A stretch of DNA of 64,000 nt from Flavicella sp965243265 (GTDB taxonomy: Bacteria; Bacteroidota; Bacteroidia; Flavobacteriales; Flavobacteriaceae). The stretch is taken from NCBI GenBank assembly GCA_965243265.1, contig CBDEUL010000005.1, positions 1 through 64,000 on the forward strand, in the 5' to 3' direction. The notes under the pieces were generated by a model. The model ran no database searches, had not been told where the DNA came from, and saw nothing but the letters and a program-made list of their open reading frames with translations. The stretch's first letter is position 1. Every line of letters starts with the position of its first letter. The position numbers were made by a program, and so were the translations under genes. Of the stretch, positions 1-8,444 are shown piece after piece.

Positions 1-1979
1 CTAAAATTAAAAATGAGCACTTTAAACCTGCTTTTCAGGAAGCTATTGAAATAGCTAAAAAAGAAATTGATACAATTGTAACAACCTCTGAAACTCCAAC
101 TTTTTTAAATACAACTATAGCTCTAGAGGAGTCTGGTGAGTTATTAGGACGTATTTCTAGTATTTTCTTCAACCTAAATTCTGCTGAAACCAATGATGAA
201 ATACAAAAAATTGCTCAAGAGGTTTCTCCATGGTTATCTGAATTCTCAAATGACATTCGATTGAATCAAGAATTGTTTCAAAAAGTAAAAACTGTATATG
301 ACTCTAGAAACACCCTGAAATTAACTTCTGAAGAAAACATGTTGTTAGAAAAGCAATACAAAAGCTTTTCCAGAAACGGAGCCAACCTGAATGATTCTGA
401 CAAGAGCACATTAAGAGAAATAGACATGAAGCTTTCCAAGCTATCACTACAGTTTGGAGAAAATGTACTTGCTGAAACAAATGCTTATGAACTACTTATA
501 ACCGATGAAACTCAATTAAAAGGACTTCCTGAAGGGACTATTGAAGCTGCCAAACAAACCGCTGAACAGAAAAAAAAGGAAGGCTGGTTATTTACTTTAG
601 ATTACCCTAGCTATATTCCTTTTATGACTTATGCAGATAATCGAGCACTGAGAAAAGAAATGGCTATAGCTTTTGGAAAAAAAGCTTTTCAAAATAACGA
701 ATATGACAATCAATCTATTGTTTTAGAAATTGTAAAACTACGCCATAAGAGAGCTAATTTACTAGGATACAGCACACATGCTCATTTTATTTTAGAGGAA
801 CGCATGGCAGAAACTCCTGAGACTGTTCTTAAATTCTCTAACGATTTACTTAAAAAAGCCAAACCTGCAGCCAAAAAAGAATTCCAACAACTTTCTGAAT
901 TTGCAGAAAAGGAAGGTACTAAAGATTTACAAAAATGGGACGGTGCTTATTACTCTGAAAAACTAAAAAAACAACTTTTTGACTTTGATGAAGAGGCCCT
1001 AAAACCTTACTTTAAACTAGAAAATGTAATTGACGGTGCTTTTACTGTAGCTAATAAGTTATTTGGCCTTTCTTTTGAACAGGTTTATGACATAGACACT
1101 TATCATGAAGATGTTACAACATACAAAATCACAGATGAAAAAGGTGATTTTATTGCTATATTTTATGCTGATTTCTTTCCTAGAGCTGGAAAAAGAAATG
1201 GTGCTTGGATGACTTCTTATAAAAATCAATGGATTCGAAACGGAAAAAACAGCAGACCTCATATTTCTAATGTTTGCAATTTCACCAAACCTACAGACAC
1301 CAAACCTTCTCTATTAACCTTTAACGAGGTTACTACTTTATTTCATGAATTTGGTCATGGATTGCACGGAATGTTAGCAAACACTACATATGCTAGCTTA
1401 TCAGGGACCAGTGTTTCTTGGGATTTTGTTGAACTACCTAGTCAAATTTACGAGAACTGGTGCTACGAGGAAGAAGTACTTAGTATTTTTGCCAAACACT
1501 ATCAAACGGGAGAAATAATTCCTATGGAATTGATAAAAAAAATAAAAAAGGCTGCAAGCTTTCTTGAAGGTATGCAAACATTACGTCAATTAAGTTTTGG
1601 TCTATTAGATATGAGCTGGCACTCACAGACCAATCTTGATTTTGACAATATCAATGTAAAAGACTTTGAAAAGCAATCTTTTGCCGACACACAATTATAC
1701 CCTGATGTTAACGAAAATTGTATGAGCACCTCCTTTTCTCATATTTTTCAAGGTGGATATTCCGCAGGTTATTACTCTTACAAATGGGCAGAAGTTTTAG
1801 ATGCTGATGCTTTTGACTACTTTAAAGAAACTGGAATCTTCAACAAAGTCACTGGTCAAAAATTCAAAGACACTGTCCTATCTAAAGGAGGAACCGAAAA
1901 ACCTATGGAACTTTATAAAAAATTCAGAGGTAAAGAACCCAATTCTGATGCTTTATTGAAAAGGGCCGGACTTATTTAA
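1..1979 (+). CDS. M3 family metallopeptidase (oligopeptidase / peptidyl-dipeptidase), 5' truncated by window edge
   Basis: Zinc peptidase of the thimet oligopeptidase/Dcp family, expected to degrade short peptides. The frame is open from base 3 with no start inside the window, so about 30-40 N-terminal residues are probably missing; 658 residues are visible. The zinc site HEFGH begins at base 1344, followed by GLHG as in M3 enzymes, with the third-ligand region in the downstream helix (ENWCYEEEVL). The N-terminal stretch (EHFKPAFQEAIEIAKKEI) matches the family's helical lid. An internal ATG is not needed, because the homologous sequence continues upstream to the window edge. It converges on the aldo/keto reductase gene, with a shared hairpin terminator between them. 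Confidence 0.93.
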   Translation, partial: KIKNEHFKPAFQEAIEIAKKEIDTIVTTSETPTFLNTTIALEESGELLGRISSIFFNLNSAETNDEIQKIAQEVSPWLSEFSNDIRLNQELFQKVKTVYDSRNTLKLTSEENMLLEKQYKSFSRNGANLNDSDKSTLREIDMKLSKLSLQFGENVLAETNAYELLITDETQLKGLPEGTIEAAKQTAEQKKKEGWLFTLDYPSYIPFMTYADNRALRKEMAIAFGKKAFQNNEYDNQSIVLEIVKLRHKRANLLGYSTHAHFILEERMAETPETVLKFSNDLLKKAKPAAKKEFQQLSEFAEKEGTKDLQKWDGAYYSEKLKKQLFDFDEEALKPYFKLENVIDGAFTVANKLFGLSFEQVYDIDTYHEDVTTYKITDEKGDFIAIFYADFFPRAGKRNGAWMTSYKNQWIRNGKNSRPHISNVCNFTKPTDTKPSLLTFNEVTTLFHEFGHGLHGMLANTTYASLSGTSVSWDFVELPSQIYENWCYEEEVLSIFAKHYQTGEIIPMELIKKIKKAASFLEGMQTLRQLSFGLLDMSWHSQTNLDFDNINVKDFEKQSFADTQLYPDVNENCMSTSFSHIFQGGYSAGYYSYKWAEVLDADAFDYFKETGIFNKVTGQKFKDTVLSKGGTEKPMELYKKFRGKEPNSDALLKRAGLI

Positions 1980-1989
1980 TCATAAACTT

Positions 1990-2027
1990 AAAAGACCTGT
2001 TAGAAACGAATTTCTAACAGGTCTTTT
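1990..2027. terminator. Bidirectional hairpin terminator between convergent genes
   Basis: Perfect 17-bp stem (AAAAGACCTGTTAGAAA and its complement) with a CGAA tetraloop. Each arm ends in a T/A run, so it can terminate in both directions, for the M3 peptidase and the reductase. Confidence 0.85.
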
Positions 2028-2038
2028 AAGTTTTTCAA

Positions 2039-2971
2039 TTAGCCCCAAGACAACTGACTTCTTTCTTTCCAATATACTTCAGAAGTTATTTTTAGTTTTT
2101 TTAACACTTCAATATCTTCATCCTCCAATACAAAAGTTGATGCTTTTAAATTTTCATTTAACTGAACTACATCAAAAGCTCCACTTAAAACAACATCTGG
2201 CATAATTGTATCTTTACAAAAGCGCAATGCAAGAGCATCAATACCTACTTTATATTTATTTGCAATATCTATGAGTTTTAATTTTGCTTTACTGTCTAAA
2301 AAAACACGTCCGTTCGCCAATCCTTCTTTTATTATAACAAACTTATTTACATCCTTTAATCTCTTTAATACTTCAAAAGTATCTTGCTCAAACACATTGT
2401 AAGTAACCTGATAGCTATCAAACAACTCTTCATTATCCAATCTAATTTTTAAAGCTCTTTCAATTATTTCCTTTTGCTTAACTCCACTCGTTGTTAAACC
2501 TATTTTAACTCCAAACTCTCTTTTAATCTCAAACAGCTTTTGAAGTATCTTTTTGTTTTCAAGGACACCACTTTCAAAAGTAGCTGAATGTATTTGATAA
2601 ACATCTAGATTAGGCAACAAGATTTTCGATATCTCCCATTGCTCTATCAGCTTGCTCCATGAGTGTTCTTTCACTTCATGAGATCCCTTATACCCTAACT
2701 CCCAATTAGCTACATAAGTATACCCCCATTTTGTTGATAATACTACATCTGGATATTTACGATTATTATTCCATTCAACTAAAAATTGTTCTCCTTTTCC
2801 ATAAGATGGAGCTGTATCAAAAAAACGAATTCCTTTCTTATAGGCTTCATCTAAAACAGAAAAAGCATTCTTTCTGAATGCTTTTTCTGTTTTATCGATA
2901 GAAGAATTAGCTCTAATATTAATGTATTCTGGACGTCCTAAGGCGGCCAATCCTAATCCTATTACACTCAT
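2039..2971 (-). CDS. Aldo/keto reductase family protein
   Basis: Predicted NAD(P)H-dependent oxidoreductase with the TIM-barrel aldo/keto reductase fold. All four catalytic residues are recognisable: Asp52 and Tyr57 in FDTAPSYGKG, Lys81 in LSTKWGY and His128 in VYQIHS. The length (310 aa) is normal for the family. The gene follows the small CxxC membrane-protein gene by only 7 bp and is the last gene of the respiratory-oxidase operon by position. No functional link to the oxidase is known, so it may be a read-through passenger. The substrate cannot be told from sequence. Confidence 0.88.
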   Translation of the reverse strand: MSVIGLGLAALGRPEYINIRANSSIDKTEKAFRKNAFSVLDEAYKKGIRFFDTAPSYGKGEQFLVEWNNNRKYPDVVLSTKWGYTYVANWELGYKGSHEVKEHSWSKLIEQWEISKILLPNLDVYQIHSATFESGVLENKKILQKLFEIKREFGVKIGLTTSGVKQKEIIERALKIRLDNEELFDSYQVTYNVFEQDTFEVLKRLKDVNKFVIIKEGLANGRVFLDSKAKLKLIDIANKYKVGIDALALRFCKDTIMPDVVLSGAFDVVQLNENLKASTFVLEDEDIEVLKKLKITSEVYWKERSQLSWG

Positions 2972-2978
2972 TAATAAA

Positions 2979-3200
2979 CTACTTTTTATTCTTTTTCATA
3001 TATCTAAAAAGCGCATACCCTAATGCTAAAACTAGCAGATATGGAAAAATCATTAGATAAACAATTCCGTTATTTACACCTTCTGCCATTTCCCCATCTC
3101 CATTCTCAACAACAGCTTTACACATAGCACACTGTGCTTCTATAGTTGAGAAACACAAGAAACTTACAGCAATGATTGATACTATTTTTTTAACACTCAT
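2979..3200 (-). CDS. Small membrane protein with CxxC motif, downstream of the oxidase accessory genes
   Basis: A 73-aa protein. An N-terminal signal peptide or membrane segment (residues 1-22) is followed directly by QCAMCKA (Cys24, Cys27), a short linker, a second hydrophobic helix (about residues 46-67) and a basic tail. This gives a small extracytoplasmic loop carrying a dithiol or metal-binding pair. It lies in a colinear run with SCO1 and DUF420. Its position suggests a role around copper or haem delivery to the terminal oxidase, but that is inference; I do not recognise a named family. Confidence 0.75.
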   Translation of the reverse strand: MSVKKIVSIIAVSFLCFSTIEAQCAMCKAVVENGDGEMAEGVNNGIVYLMIFPYLLVLALGYALFRYMKKNKK

Positions 3201-3238
3201 ATCTTATTCTTGAATTGGTATTAACAAAAGGGTTTCTT

Positions 3239-3748
3239 TTAATAGTATGGAGAAATCATTATATACACTAAAACTCCAGTAACCGCTACATACAACCATA
3301 ATGGGAACGTATATTTTGCTATCTTCTTATGCAATTCAAAGTCACTTGTTATTGCTCTTACATAGGTAATCAAAACAAAAGGAATTACTGCTATAGACAA
3401 AACTATGTGTGATATTAACACAACAAAGTAAACTATCTTTAACCAACCCTCACCTCCATAAGCTGTAGAGTTTGAAGTCATATGATACAATACATACAAC
3501 ACCAAAAACAATACAGAAAAAGCAATTGCTACTTTCATTAATTTTTCATGAAGCTCACTATTTCCATTCTTAATTGCCCAAACAGCCAATACTAACAACA
3601 CAGCGGTAAGCCCGTTAATTGTTGCATAATAGGGTGGTAAAAAAACCGGCAATTCTATATCTAATTTCACTCTAAAAAGCACAGCTACCGCTAAAGGAAT
3701 AACAATTGATAGTGCTATTATTAATTTATTATATTTCTTAGGATTCAT
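3239..3748 (-). CDS. DUF420 family membrane protein (oxidase-associated)
   Basis: A 169-aa, multi-spanning membrane protein with about five hydrophobic helices and conserved histidines between helices (ELHEKLMK, YHMTSN, SHIVLS, ELHKKIAK). These features fit the DUF420 (YozB-like) family, which commonly neighbours haem-copper oxidase genes. Histidines spread over the helices could bind haem or copper, but that is not established here. It lies 15 bp downstream of the SCO1 gene in the same orientation and is presumably cotranscribed. Confidence 0.83.
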   Translation of the reverse strand: MNPKKYNKLIIALSIVIPLAVAVLFRVKLDIELPVFLPPYYATINGLTAVLLVLAVWAIKNGNSELHEKLMKVAIAFSVLFLVLYVLYHMTSNSTAYGGEGWLKIVYFVVLISHIVLSIAVIPFVLITYVRAITSDFELHKKIAKYTFPLWLYVAVTGVLVYIMISPYY

Positions 3749-3763
3749 AATATTTATATTTCT

Positions 3764-4405
3764 TTATTCGTCTAGTAAAATCTGAATATCTTCTTTCAAC
3801 ATTTCAACTGCCTTTGCATCTAAACCATCGTAAAACTTTATTGGATTTTCATAATCTCCCATTTTCACAACTCTAGATCTTATATAACCTTCTTTATCTA
3901 CCAAAGCAAACAAACCTGAATGTTCAAACCCTCCTGACACTTCTTTATTTTTTCCTGCATACAATTTAAACCCTTCGTTAGAAAACTTGTAAATAGCTTC
4001 TTCTTTTCCTGTTAAAAAGTGCCAACTTTTCATAGTTGCTCCTTTTGTTTTTGCATACTCTTTTAACACTTCTGGTGTATCTTTTTCAGGATTTATACTA
4101 ACCGATACAATTCCAAAATGTGGATTTCCATAATATTTTTTCTGAATCTTTAGCATATTTTGATTCATCACCGGACATATTGTTGGACAGGTTGTAAAAA
4201 AAAATTCCACAACATATACCTTATCGTTAAAGTCTTTATTAGAAATTAGCTTACCTTCTTGATTTGTAAATTCAAAAGCAGGTACTTTTTCAAATTTCAC
4301 CAATTCTTTTTTTGACATTCGAGCTTCAAACTCATTCACAGCCCAAATACCAAAAACCAATATTATAAATGAAATCCCTATATACGAGTAGTTCTTCTTA
4401 TTCAT
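3764..4405 (-). CDS. SCO1/SenC family copper chaperone
   Basis: Thioredoxin-fold, membrane-anchored protein that metallates the CuA site of cytochrome c oxidase. One N-terminal transmembrane helix lies at about residues 7-24. The copper ligands are all present: Cys73 and Cys77 in TTCPTICPVM, and His162 in GFEHSG. The length (213 aa) is typical. Its start overlaps the end of the upstream cysteine-free SCO-like gene by 8 bp, which indicates tight cotranscription and possibly translational coupling. Confidence 0.93.
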   Translation of the reverse strand: MNKKNYSYIGISFIILVFGIWAVNEFEARMSKKELVKFEKVPAFEFTNQEGKLISNKDFNDKVYVVEFFFTTCPTICPVMNQNMLKIQKKYYGNPHFGIVSVSINPEKDTPEVLKEYAKTKGATMKSWHFLTGKEEAIYKFSNEGFKLYAGKNKEVSGGFEHSGLFALVDKEGYIRSRVVKMGDYENPIKFYDGLDAKAVEMLKEDIQILLDE

Positions 4406-5057
4406 AACTTTTATCCTCTTTTACTGCAAATTTTGACTCATAAAAAACCACATTAATATCTTCTACTAATTTGTTTTTTAAAACCGAAACCGACTCCATA
4501 TTGTACCCAAAAACAACTCCTGAATCAACATCTTCATCATTTAGTCTTCCTCTCAAATTTAACCCTTCATCTATTATGAAAACTTCAGATACTCCTAGAT
4601 TAACATCCAATTTAAACGGTGTTTGAAAGCTTTGAAAAACTGCTTGCATTTTCTGTTCAGAAACCTCCACAAACTCCCATTTTTCTAACTCAACTCCTCC
4701 TACAAAAGCCAATTCGCTTTTCAATTTTTGCAATACTTCTGTTTCACCTTCAGGAATCAAGGTAACCATTTGGAATTTTTTAAACTTTTTAGATTTCTTA
4801 TATACTACTTGATATAAGTTTAAAAAGTTTTGGTAAGTTTTAACTGATGGCGATTTTCCCATAAAGGAAACTACAGAAACTTTATTTATAAATAAAGGTG
4901 TTGTTTCTGAGTTTACTTCTAAAACCCTTTCAGTCAAAACAGGCAGCTTGTTAAAGTTAACTTTACCTGAGGCTAAAAATAAAAAAAACAACAATGGCAC
5001 AATAAACGTGCAAAAAAGTATGACAAACTTTTTTATTTGATTGCTATCTTTATTCAT
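4398..5057 (-). CDS. SCO-like membrane-anchored protein lacking copper-ligand cysteines
   Basis: A 219-aa protein with one N-terminal transmembrane helix (about residues 11-29) and an extracytoplasmic domain whose layout parallels the neighbouring SCO1: VSVVSFMGKSPSVKT where SCO1 has VYVVEFFFTTCPTICP, then a VTLIPEG strand and a late EVFIIDEGLNLRGRL strand resembling SCO1 ALVDKEGYIRSRV. The CxxxC pair and the copper histidine are absent, so it should not bind copper in the SCO way. It may be a diverged duplicate with a structural or assembly role. The SCO relationship is my own comparison and needs a profile search. It overlaps SCO1 by 8 bp. Confidence 0.7.
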   Translation of the reverse strand: MNKDSNQIKKFVILFCTFIVPLLFFLFLASGKVNFNKLPVLTERVLEVNSETTPLFINKVSVVSFMGKSPSVKTYQNFLNLYQVVYKKSKKFKKFQMVTLIPEGETEVLQKLKSELAFVGGVELEKWEFVEVSEQKMQAVFQSFQTPFKLDVNLGVSEVFIIDEGLNLRGRLNDEDVDSGVVFGYNMESVSVLKNKLVEDINVVFYESKFAVKEDKSYE

Positions 5058-5076
5058 ACTTTATTTCTTTTGTATA

Positions 5077-5104
5077 AAAAAAGGTGGACTAAACCACCTT
5101 TTTT
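5077..5104 (-). terminator. Hairpin terminator between subunit IV and the SCO block
   Basis: The AAAAAAGGTGG arm pairs with CCACCTTTTTT around a 6-nt loop. Read on the minus strand it is a GC-capped stem followed by a U run. It lies inside the operon, so it would lower expression of the SCO1/DUF420 genes relative to the oxidase subunits. Confidence 0.7.
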
Positions 5105-5125
5105 ATTTTTATAATATACTAATTA

Positions 5126-5470
5126 TTAGTAGTTCCAATTAACATATTCAGCCAATACATCATGTACATATCCTCCTTCAATCAACAACAATGTTGCTAA
5201 GTATGGAATTAAAATTAGCATTGGTAATAAAACTGAATATTTAAAGTTTTTCTTTTCATCTCCTAAGTGCATAAAGTACCATACAATGTAGTATGCTTTT
5301 ATGATTGTTAAAACTAAAAACAAAAGGTTTAACAAAGATGTTCCTATAAATTGTGTTGTAAATAAGAATTCTGGTTTCACAATTCCTAATGCTACTTCTA
5401 CAATTGTAATTATTGAAAGTATTGCAAATACTTTCCAAATTAATGCTTTATGTGATGCTGCGTGTCCCAT
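5126..5470 (-). CDS. Cytochrome c oxidase subunit IV family protein
   Basis: A 114-aa membrane protein with three hydrophobic helices. The sequence fits the bacterial caa3-type oxidase subunit IV family, including the YIVWYFMHLGDE segment between helices 2 and 3. It lies 19 bp downstream of the larger subunit III gene in the same orientation. Subunit IV is a small accessory subunit of the haem-copper oxidase in the cytoplasmic membrane. Confidence 0.9.
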   Translation of the reverse strand: MGHAASHKALIWKVFAILSIITIVEVALGIVKPEFLFTTQFIGTSLLNLLFLVLTIIKAYYIVWYFMHLGDEKKNFKYSVLLPMLILIPYLATLLLIEGGYVHDVLAEYVNWNY

Positions 5471-5489
5471 TATTTTTTCTTTATTTTAA

Positions 5490-6464
5490 TTATACCAGGT
5501 AGAAGAATGTAAATACAAATACCCATACTAAATCGACAAAGTGCCAATACAATCCAACTTTTTCAACCATTTCATAATGTCCTCTCTTTTCGTAAGTACC
5601 GATGATTACATTAAAGAAGATGATGATATTTAACACAATTCCTGAGAATACGTGGAAACCGTGAAATCCTGTAATAAAGAAAAAGAAATCTGCAAACTGA
5701 GCACTTCCGTATTCGTTTACTTCTAAGTTAGCTCCTTCAACTACTCTAGATGCATTTTCTAAAAACCTTAACCCTTCTTCTCTAGAAACAATGATTTTCT
5801 GTTTTGTTGCTGGATCAATTTTTTCAATTCTTAAATCTACATCTTCATTTGCTTTAAAGGCTACTACTACCTCTTCTACTGTATAGCTAGGTAATGTTTC
5901 TCCTTTTTCAAACCAAAGTCCGTTATTTCTAGTATGCTCTGTTTGTTCGTGATCTGCTACTACAAAGTCACTCAAAGCTATTTGATGACCATCTTTAGCA
6001 AATTGAACGATTTTCCCGTCTTTTAACTGTAGCGCTCCATAAGAACCTTGAATAAAGTTTTTCCACTCCCATGCTTGAGATCCAACGAAAATAATACCAC
6101 CTATAATTGTTAAAAACATATAGAATGTTACTTTTTTCTTATTCATATTATGTCCTGCATCTACTGCCAACACCATTGTTACAGAAGAAAAAATTAAGAT
6201 AAATGTCATTAAGGCGACATAATACATTGGTGCGTGTGCTCCGTGCATAAAAGGGAAGTGAGTAAATACCTCATCCGCAATTGGCCAAATGTCAATAAAC
6301 TTATAGCGTGTTAATCCATACGCAGCTAAAAAACCAGAGAAAGTTAATGCATCAGAGACGATGAAAAACCACATCATCATTTTACCATAACTTGCTCCCA
6401 TAGGTTGTACAGAACCTCCGTCCCATGCTTTACCTTCAGATTTACCAGCAATATTTGCTCCCAT
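5490..6464 (-). CDS. Haem-copper oxidase subunit III (long form with extra soluble loop)
   Basis: Cytochrome c oxidase subunit III, a membrane component flanking the catalytic subunit. The core has the family pattern, with WFFIVSDALTFSGF near the start, HGFHVFSG in the middle and YWHFVDLVWVFVF at the end. At 324 aa it is longer than usual because of a hydrophilic insertion of roughly 110 residues (about 125-235) between the second and third helix groups. It is the second of two subunit III genes here. Subunits I and II are not in the window. Confidence 0.92.
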   Translation of the reverse strand: MGANIAGKSEGKAWDGGSVQPMGASYGKMMMWFFIVSDALTFSGFLAAYGLTRYKFIDIWPIADEVFTHFPFMHGAHAPMYYVALMTFILIFSSVTMVLAVDAGHNMNKKKVTFYMFLTIIGGIIFVGSQAWEWKNFIQGSYGALQLKDGKIVQFAKDGHQIALSDFVVADHEQTEHTRNNGLWFEKGETLPSYTVEEVVVAFKANEDVDLRIEKIDPATKQKIIVSREEGLRFLENASRVVEGANLEVNEYGSAQFADFFFFITGFHGFHVFSGIVLNIIIFFNVIIGTYEKRGHYEMVEKVGLYWHFVDLVWVFVFTFFYLV

Positions 6465-6520
6465 AAAATTTGTTTAAAAAAATTATTTATTTAATAATTC
6501 GCAAAACTAGTTAATTAATA

Positions 6521-7102
6521 CTAGGTATAAAAATAGAAAAAGCAAAATAATCCAATCCATAGCAAATCTAGGAAATGCCAAAAAATAAGACCTAACTCCA
6601 AACCTAGCATATTATTCGGCTCGTACTTTAACTTAAAATGATTATAAATTACAACTAACAATGAAATAACCCCTACTATTACATGCAAAATATGGGCAAA
6701 AACAATTACCATCAACATAGAAGAGGATACTGCACTCTTAGGCCCTGTAAAATAAAGCCCCATAGATTTTAACTGTTCAAACCCTTCTAATTGCCCAAAA
6801 ACAAAACCAATTGCCAGCCCTAATGTTACCATTAATAAAGCAGAAGCTAATTGCCTGTTTCCTTTTTGTAATACTTTTTTTGCTAAATGATAGGTAATAC
6901 TACTGCCTAAGATACAAAGTGTACTAATTACAAATGCTTGGGGAATTTCAAAACTTACCCAATCTTCACGCTTGCTACTGATAACGTACGCACTAGTTAA
7001 ACCAGCAAACATCATGGTCATACTTACCATAGAAATCCACATCATTGGTTTTGCAGATTTTCTCTTACCCTCGGCCAATTCTTCTTTTAAAGTTACCTCC
7101 AT
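6521..7102 (-). CDS. Haem-copper oxidase subunit III (short form)
   Basis: A 193-aa protein with five hydrophobic helices and the subunit III signature near the C terminus (FWHFLDLLWIGLFCFFYF). It lacks the soluble insertion of its neighbour. Its start is 9 bp from the end of ctaB, and the long-form gene follows after 56 bp. Two adjacent subunit III genes are a common arrangement in Flavobacteriaceae oxidase operons (family knowledge). Confidence 0.9.
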   Translation of the reverse strand: MEVTLKEELAEGKRKSAKPMMWISMVSMTMMFAGLTSAYVISSKREDWVSFEIPQAFVISTLCILGSSITYHLAKKVLQKGNRQLASALLMVTLGLAIGFVFGQLEGFEQLKSMGLYFTGPKSAVSSSMLMVIVFAHILHVIVGVISLLVVIYNHFKLKYEPNNMLGLELGLIFWHFLDLLWIGLFCFFYFYT

Positions 7103-7111
7103 TATATTTTT

Positions 7112-8017
7112 TTAGTGTAAAAATTTATCGACTACATATATTATTTGTATCAATGTAATATACAACACACTTGCTAGCATTAATTTTCTAGCCATTACAT
7201 TGCTATGATCTTTTAAAAGCTTTATTGCATAAAACAGCATTAACCCTCCTAACAAGAAGATGATTACTGCCGTAATAGGATGTATATAAAAGCTTCCTGT
7301 TAATTTTAATACTGGAGCAATTGATACTAAGATCATAATAACTGTATACAGTATAATCTGTTTTACAGCATTTACATCTTTTTTACCCATTGGCAACATA
7401 TTGAAGCCTGCTTTTTTATACTCTTCATCTTGTAACCACCCTATAGCCCAAAAATGAGGGAATTGCCAAAAAAACTGTATCAAAAACAAAAAACCTGCTT
7501 CGATACCAAAATTATTTGTTGCAGCAACCCACCCTAACATAAAGGGAATAGCTCCTGGAATAGCTCCTACAAATACAGTAAGTGGTGTTACTGATTTTAG
7601 CGGTGTATATGCACAGGTGTATAAAAATATAGAAACAGCTCCAAATAAAGCACTTTTAGGATTTATAGAGTACAAAATAGCGATTCCTAAAAGGGTAAAA
7701 GTAACCGCAATGCTCATTGCTACATTTACAGACATTCTTCCTGTAGGAATTGGTCTATTTTTTGTTCGCTTCATTAAAGCATCTGTATCTTTTTCTATAA
7801 TTTGATTAAAAGCATTTGATGCTCCTACCATTAAATATCCTCCAATAGCTAATAAAACTATTTCTTGCAAAGATATTACTGTAGCTGCTAATAAATATCC
7901 TGCTACTGATGAAAACACAACACTCATAGACAGCCCCATCTTAGTAAGCTGCTTAAAATCGTCTATTAAAACAGAAATTCCTTCTTTCTTATCTATTCCT
8001 TCAACCCTAGAATTCAT
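7112..8017 (-). CDS. ctaB: Protohaem IX farnesyltransferase (haem O synthase)
   Basis: Membrane UbiA-family prenyltransferase that converts haem B to haem O for the oxidase. It has about nine hydrophobic helices. The first prenyl-diphosphate/Mg site appears as NAFNQIIEKDTDALMKRT (about residues 66-83), with the family NxxxDxxxD pattern, followed by KNRPIP. It is 301 aa, of normal length, and is the first gene of the operon with a good promoter about 20 bp upstream. It can also be called cyoE. Confidence 0.95.
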   Translation of the reverse strand: MNSRVEGIDKKEGISVLIDDFKQLTKMGLSMSVVFSSVAGYLLAATVISLQEIVLLAIGGYLMVGASNAFNQIIEKDTDALMKRTKNRPIPTGRMSVNVAMSIAVTFTLLGIAILYSINPKSALFGAVSIFLYTCAYTPLKSVTPLTVFVGAIPGAIPFMLGWVAATNNFGIEAGFLFLIQFFWQFPHFWAIGWLQDEEYKKAGFNMLPMGKKDVNAVKQIILYTVIMILVSIAPVLKLTGSFYIHPITAVIIFLLGGLMLFYAIKLLKDHSNVMARKLMLASVLYITLIQIIYVVDKFLH

Positions 8018-8037
8018 TACCTTTCTTAATTTTTTTG

Positions 8038-8067
8038 CAAAGATATTTCTTTATTACATATCTACAA
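8038..8067 (-). promoter_or_regulatory. Flavobacterial promoter for the ctaB-oxidase operon
   Basis: On the minus strand TATCTTTG (8045-8038) matches the TAnnTTTG -7 consensus. A TTG lies 19 bp upstream (8067-8065). The box is about 20 bp before the ctaB start. Confidence 0.75.
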
Positions 8068-8142
8068 CCAAAAAAAAGATAAATATACACCCCTGATTCA
8101 TAATCATTTAAAAAAAACATCAAAAAAAAGTTCAAAAAAAGC

Positions 8143-8172
8143 TTTCTACATTTAAAAAACGTTTTATATTTG
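8143..8172 (+). promoter_or_regulatory. Promoter for the tRNA pair
   Basis: TATATTTG (8165-8172) is a perfect TAnnTTTG -7 box, with TTTC (8143-8146) 18 bp upstream as an approximate -33 element. It is about 50 bp before tRNA-Gly. Confidence 0.7.
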
Positions 8173-8222
8173 CACTCGCATTACGGAAACGAAGTGCATC
8201 GTTCTTTTAGAAAAACATGACT

Positions 8223-8294
8223 GCGAAAGTAGCTCAGGGGTAGAGCATCACCTTGCCAAGGTGAGGGTCGCGAGTTCAAATCTCGTCTTTCGCT
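8223..8294 (+). tRNA. tRNA-Gly (GCC)
   Basis: 72 nt. The acceptor arm GCGAAAG pairs with CTTTCGC. The anticodon stem TCACC/GGTGA holds the loop TTGCCAA with anticodon GCC (8255-8257). The T arm GCGAG-TTCAAAT-CTCGT is intact. No CCA is encoded after the discriminator base. Confidence 0.97.
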
Positions 8295-8317
8295 CTAAAC
8301 ATATATAAAATACCAAT

Positions 8318-8403
8318 GCTCGAGTGGTGGAATTGGTAGACACGCTGGACTTAAAATCCAGTGGACTGTAAGGTCCGTATGGGTTCAAGTCCCATCTCGA
8401 GTA
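8318..8403 (+). tRNA. tRNA-Leu (UAA)
   Basis: 86 nt with a long variable arm, as expected for tRNA-Leu. The acceptor GCTCGAG pairs with CTCGAGT (first pair G-U). The anticodon stem CTGGA/TCCAG holds CTTAAAA with anticodon TAA (8352-8354). The T arm has GGTTCAAGTCCC. It starts 23 bp after tRNA-Gly, so both are probably cotranscribed. Confidence 0.97.
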
Positions 8404-8405
8404 CT

Positions 8406-8440
8406 AAAGCCTTCTAATCTTTGATTAGAAGGCTTTTTTT
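8406..8440 (+). terminator. Terminator of the tRNA operon
   Basis: A 14-bp stem AAAGCCTTCTAATC with a 3-nt loop, followed by a run of T, directly after tRNA-Leu. Confidence 0.9.
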
Positions 8441-8444
8441 ATGC

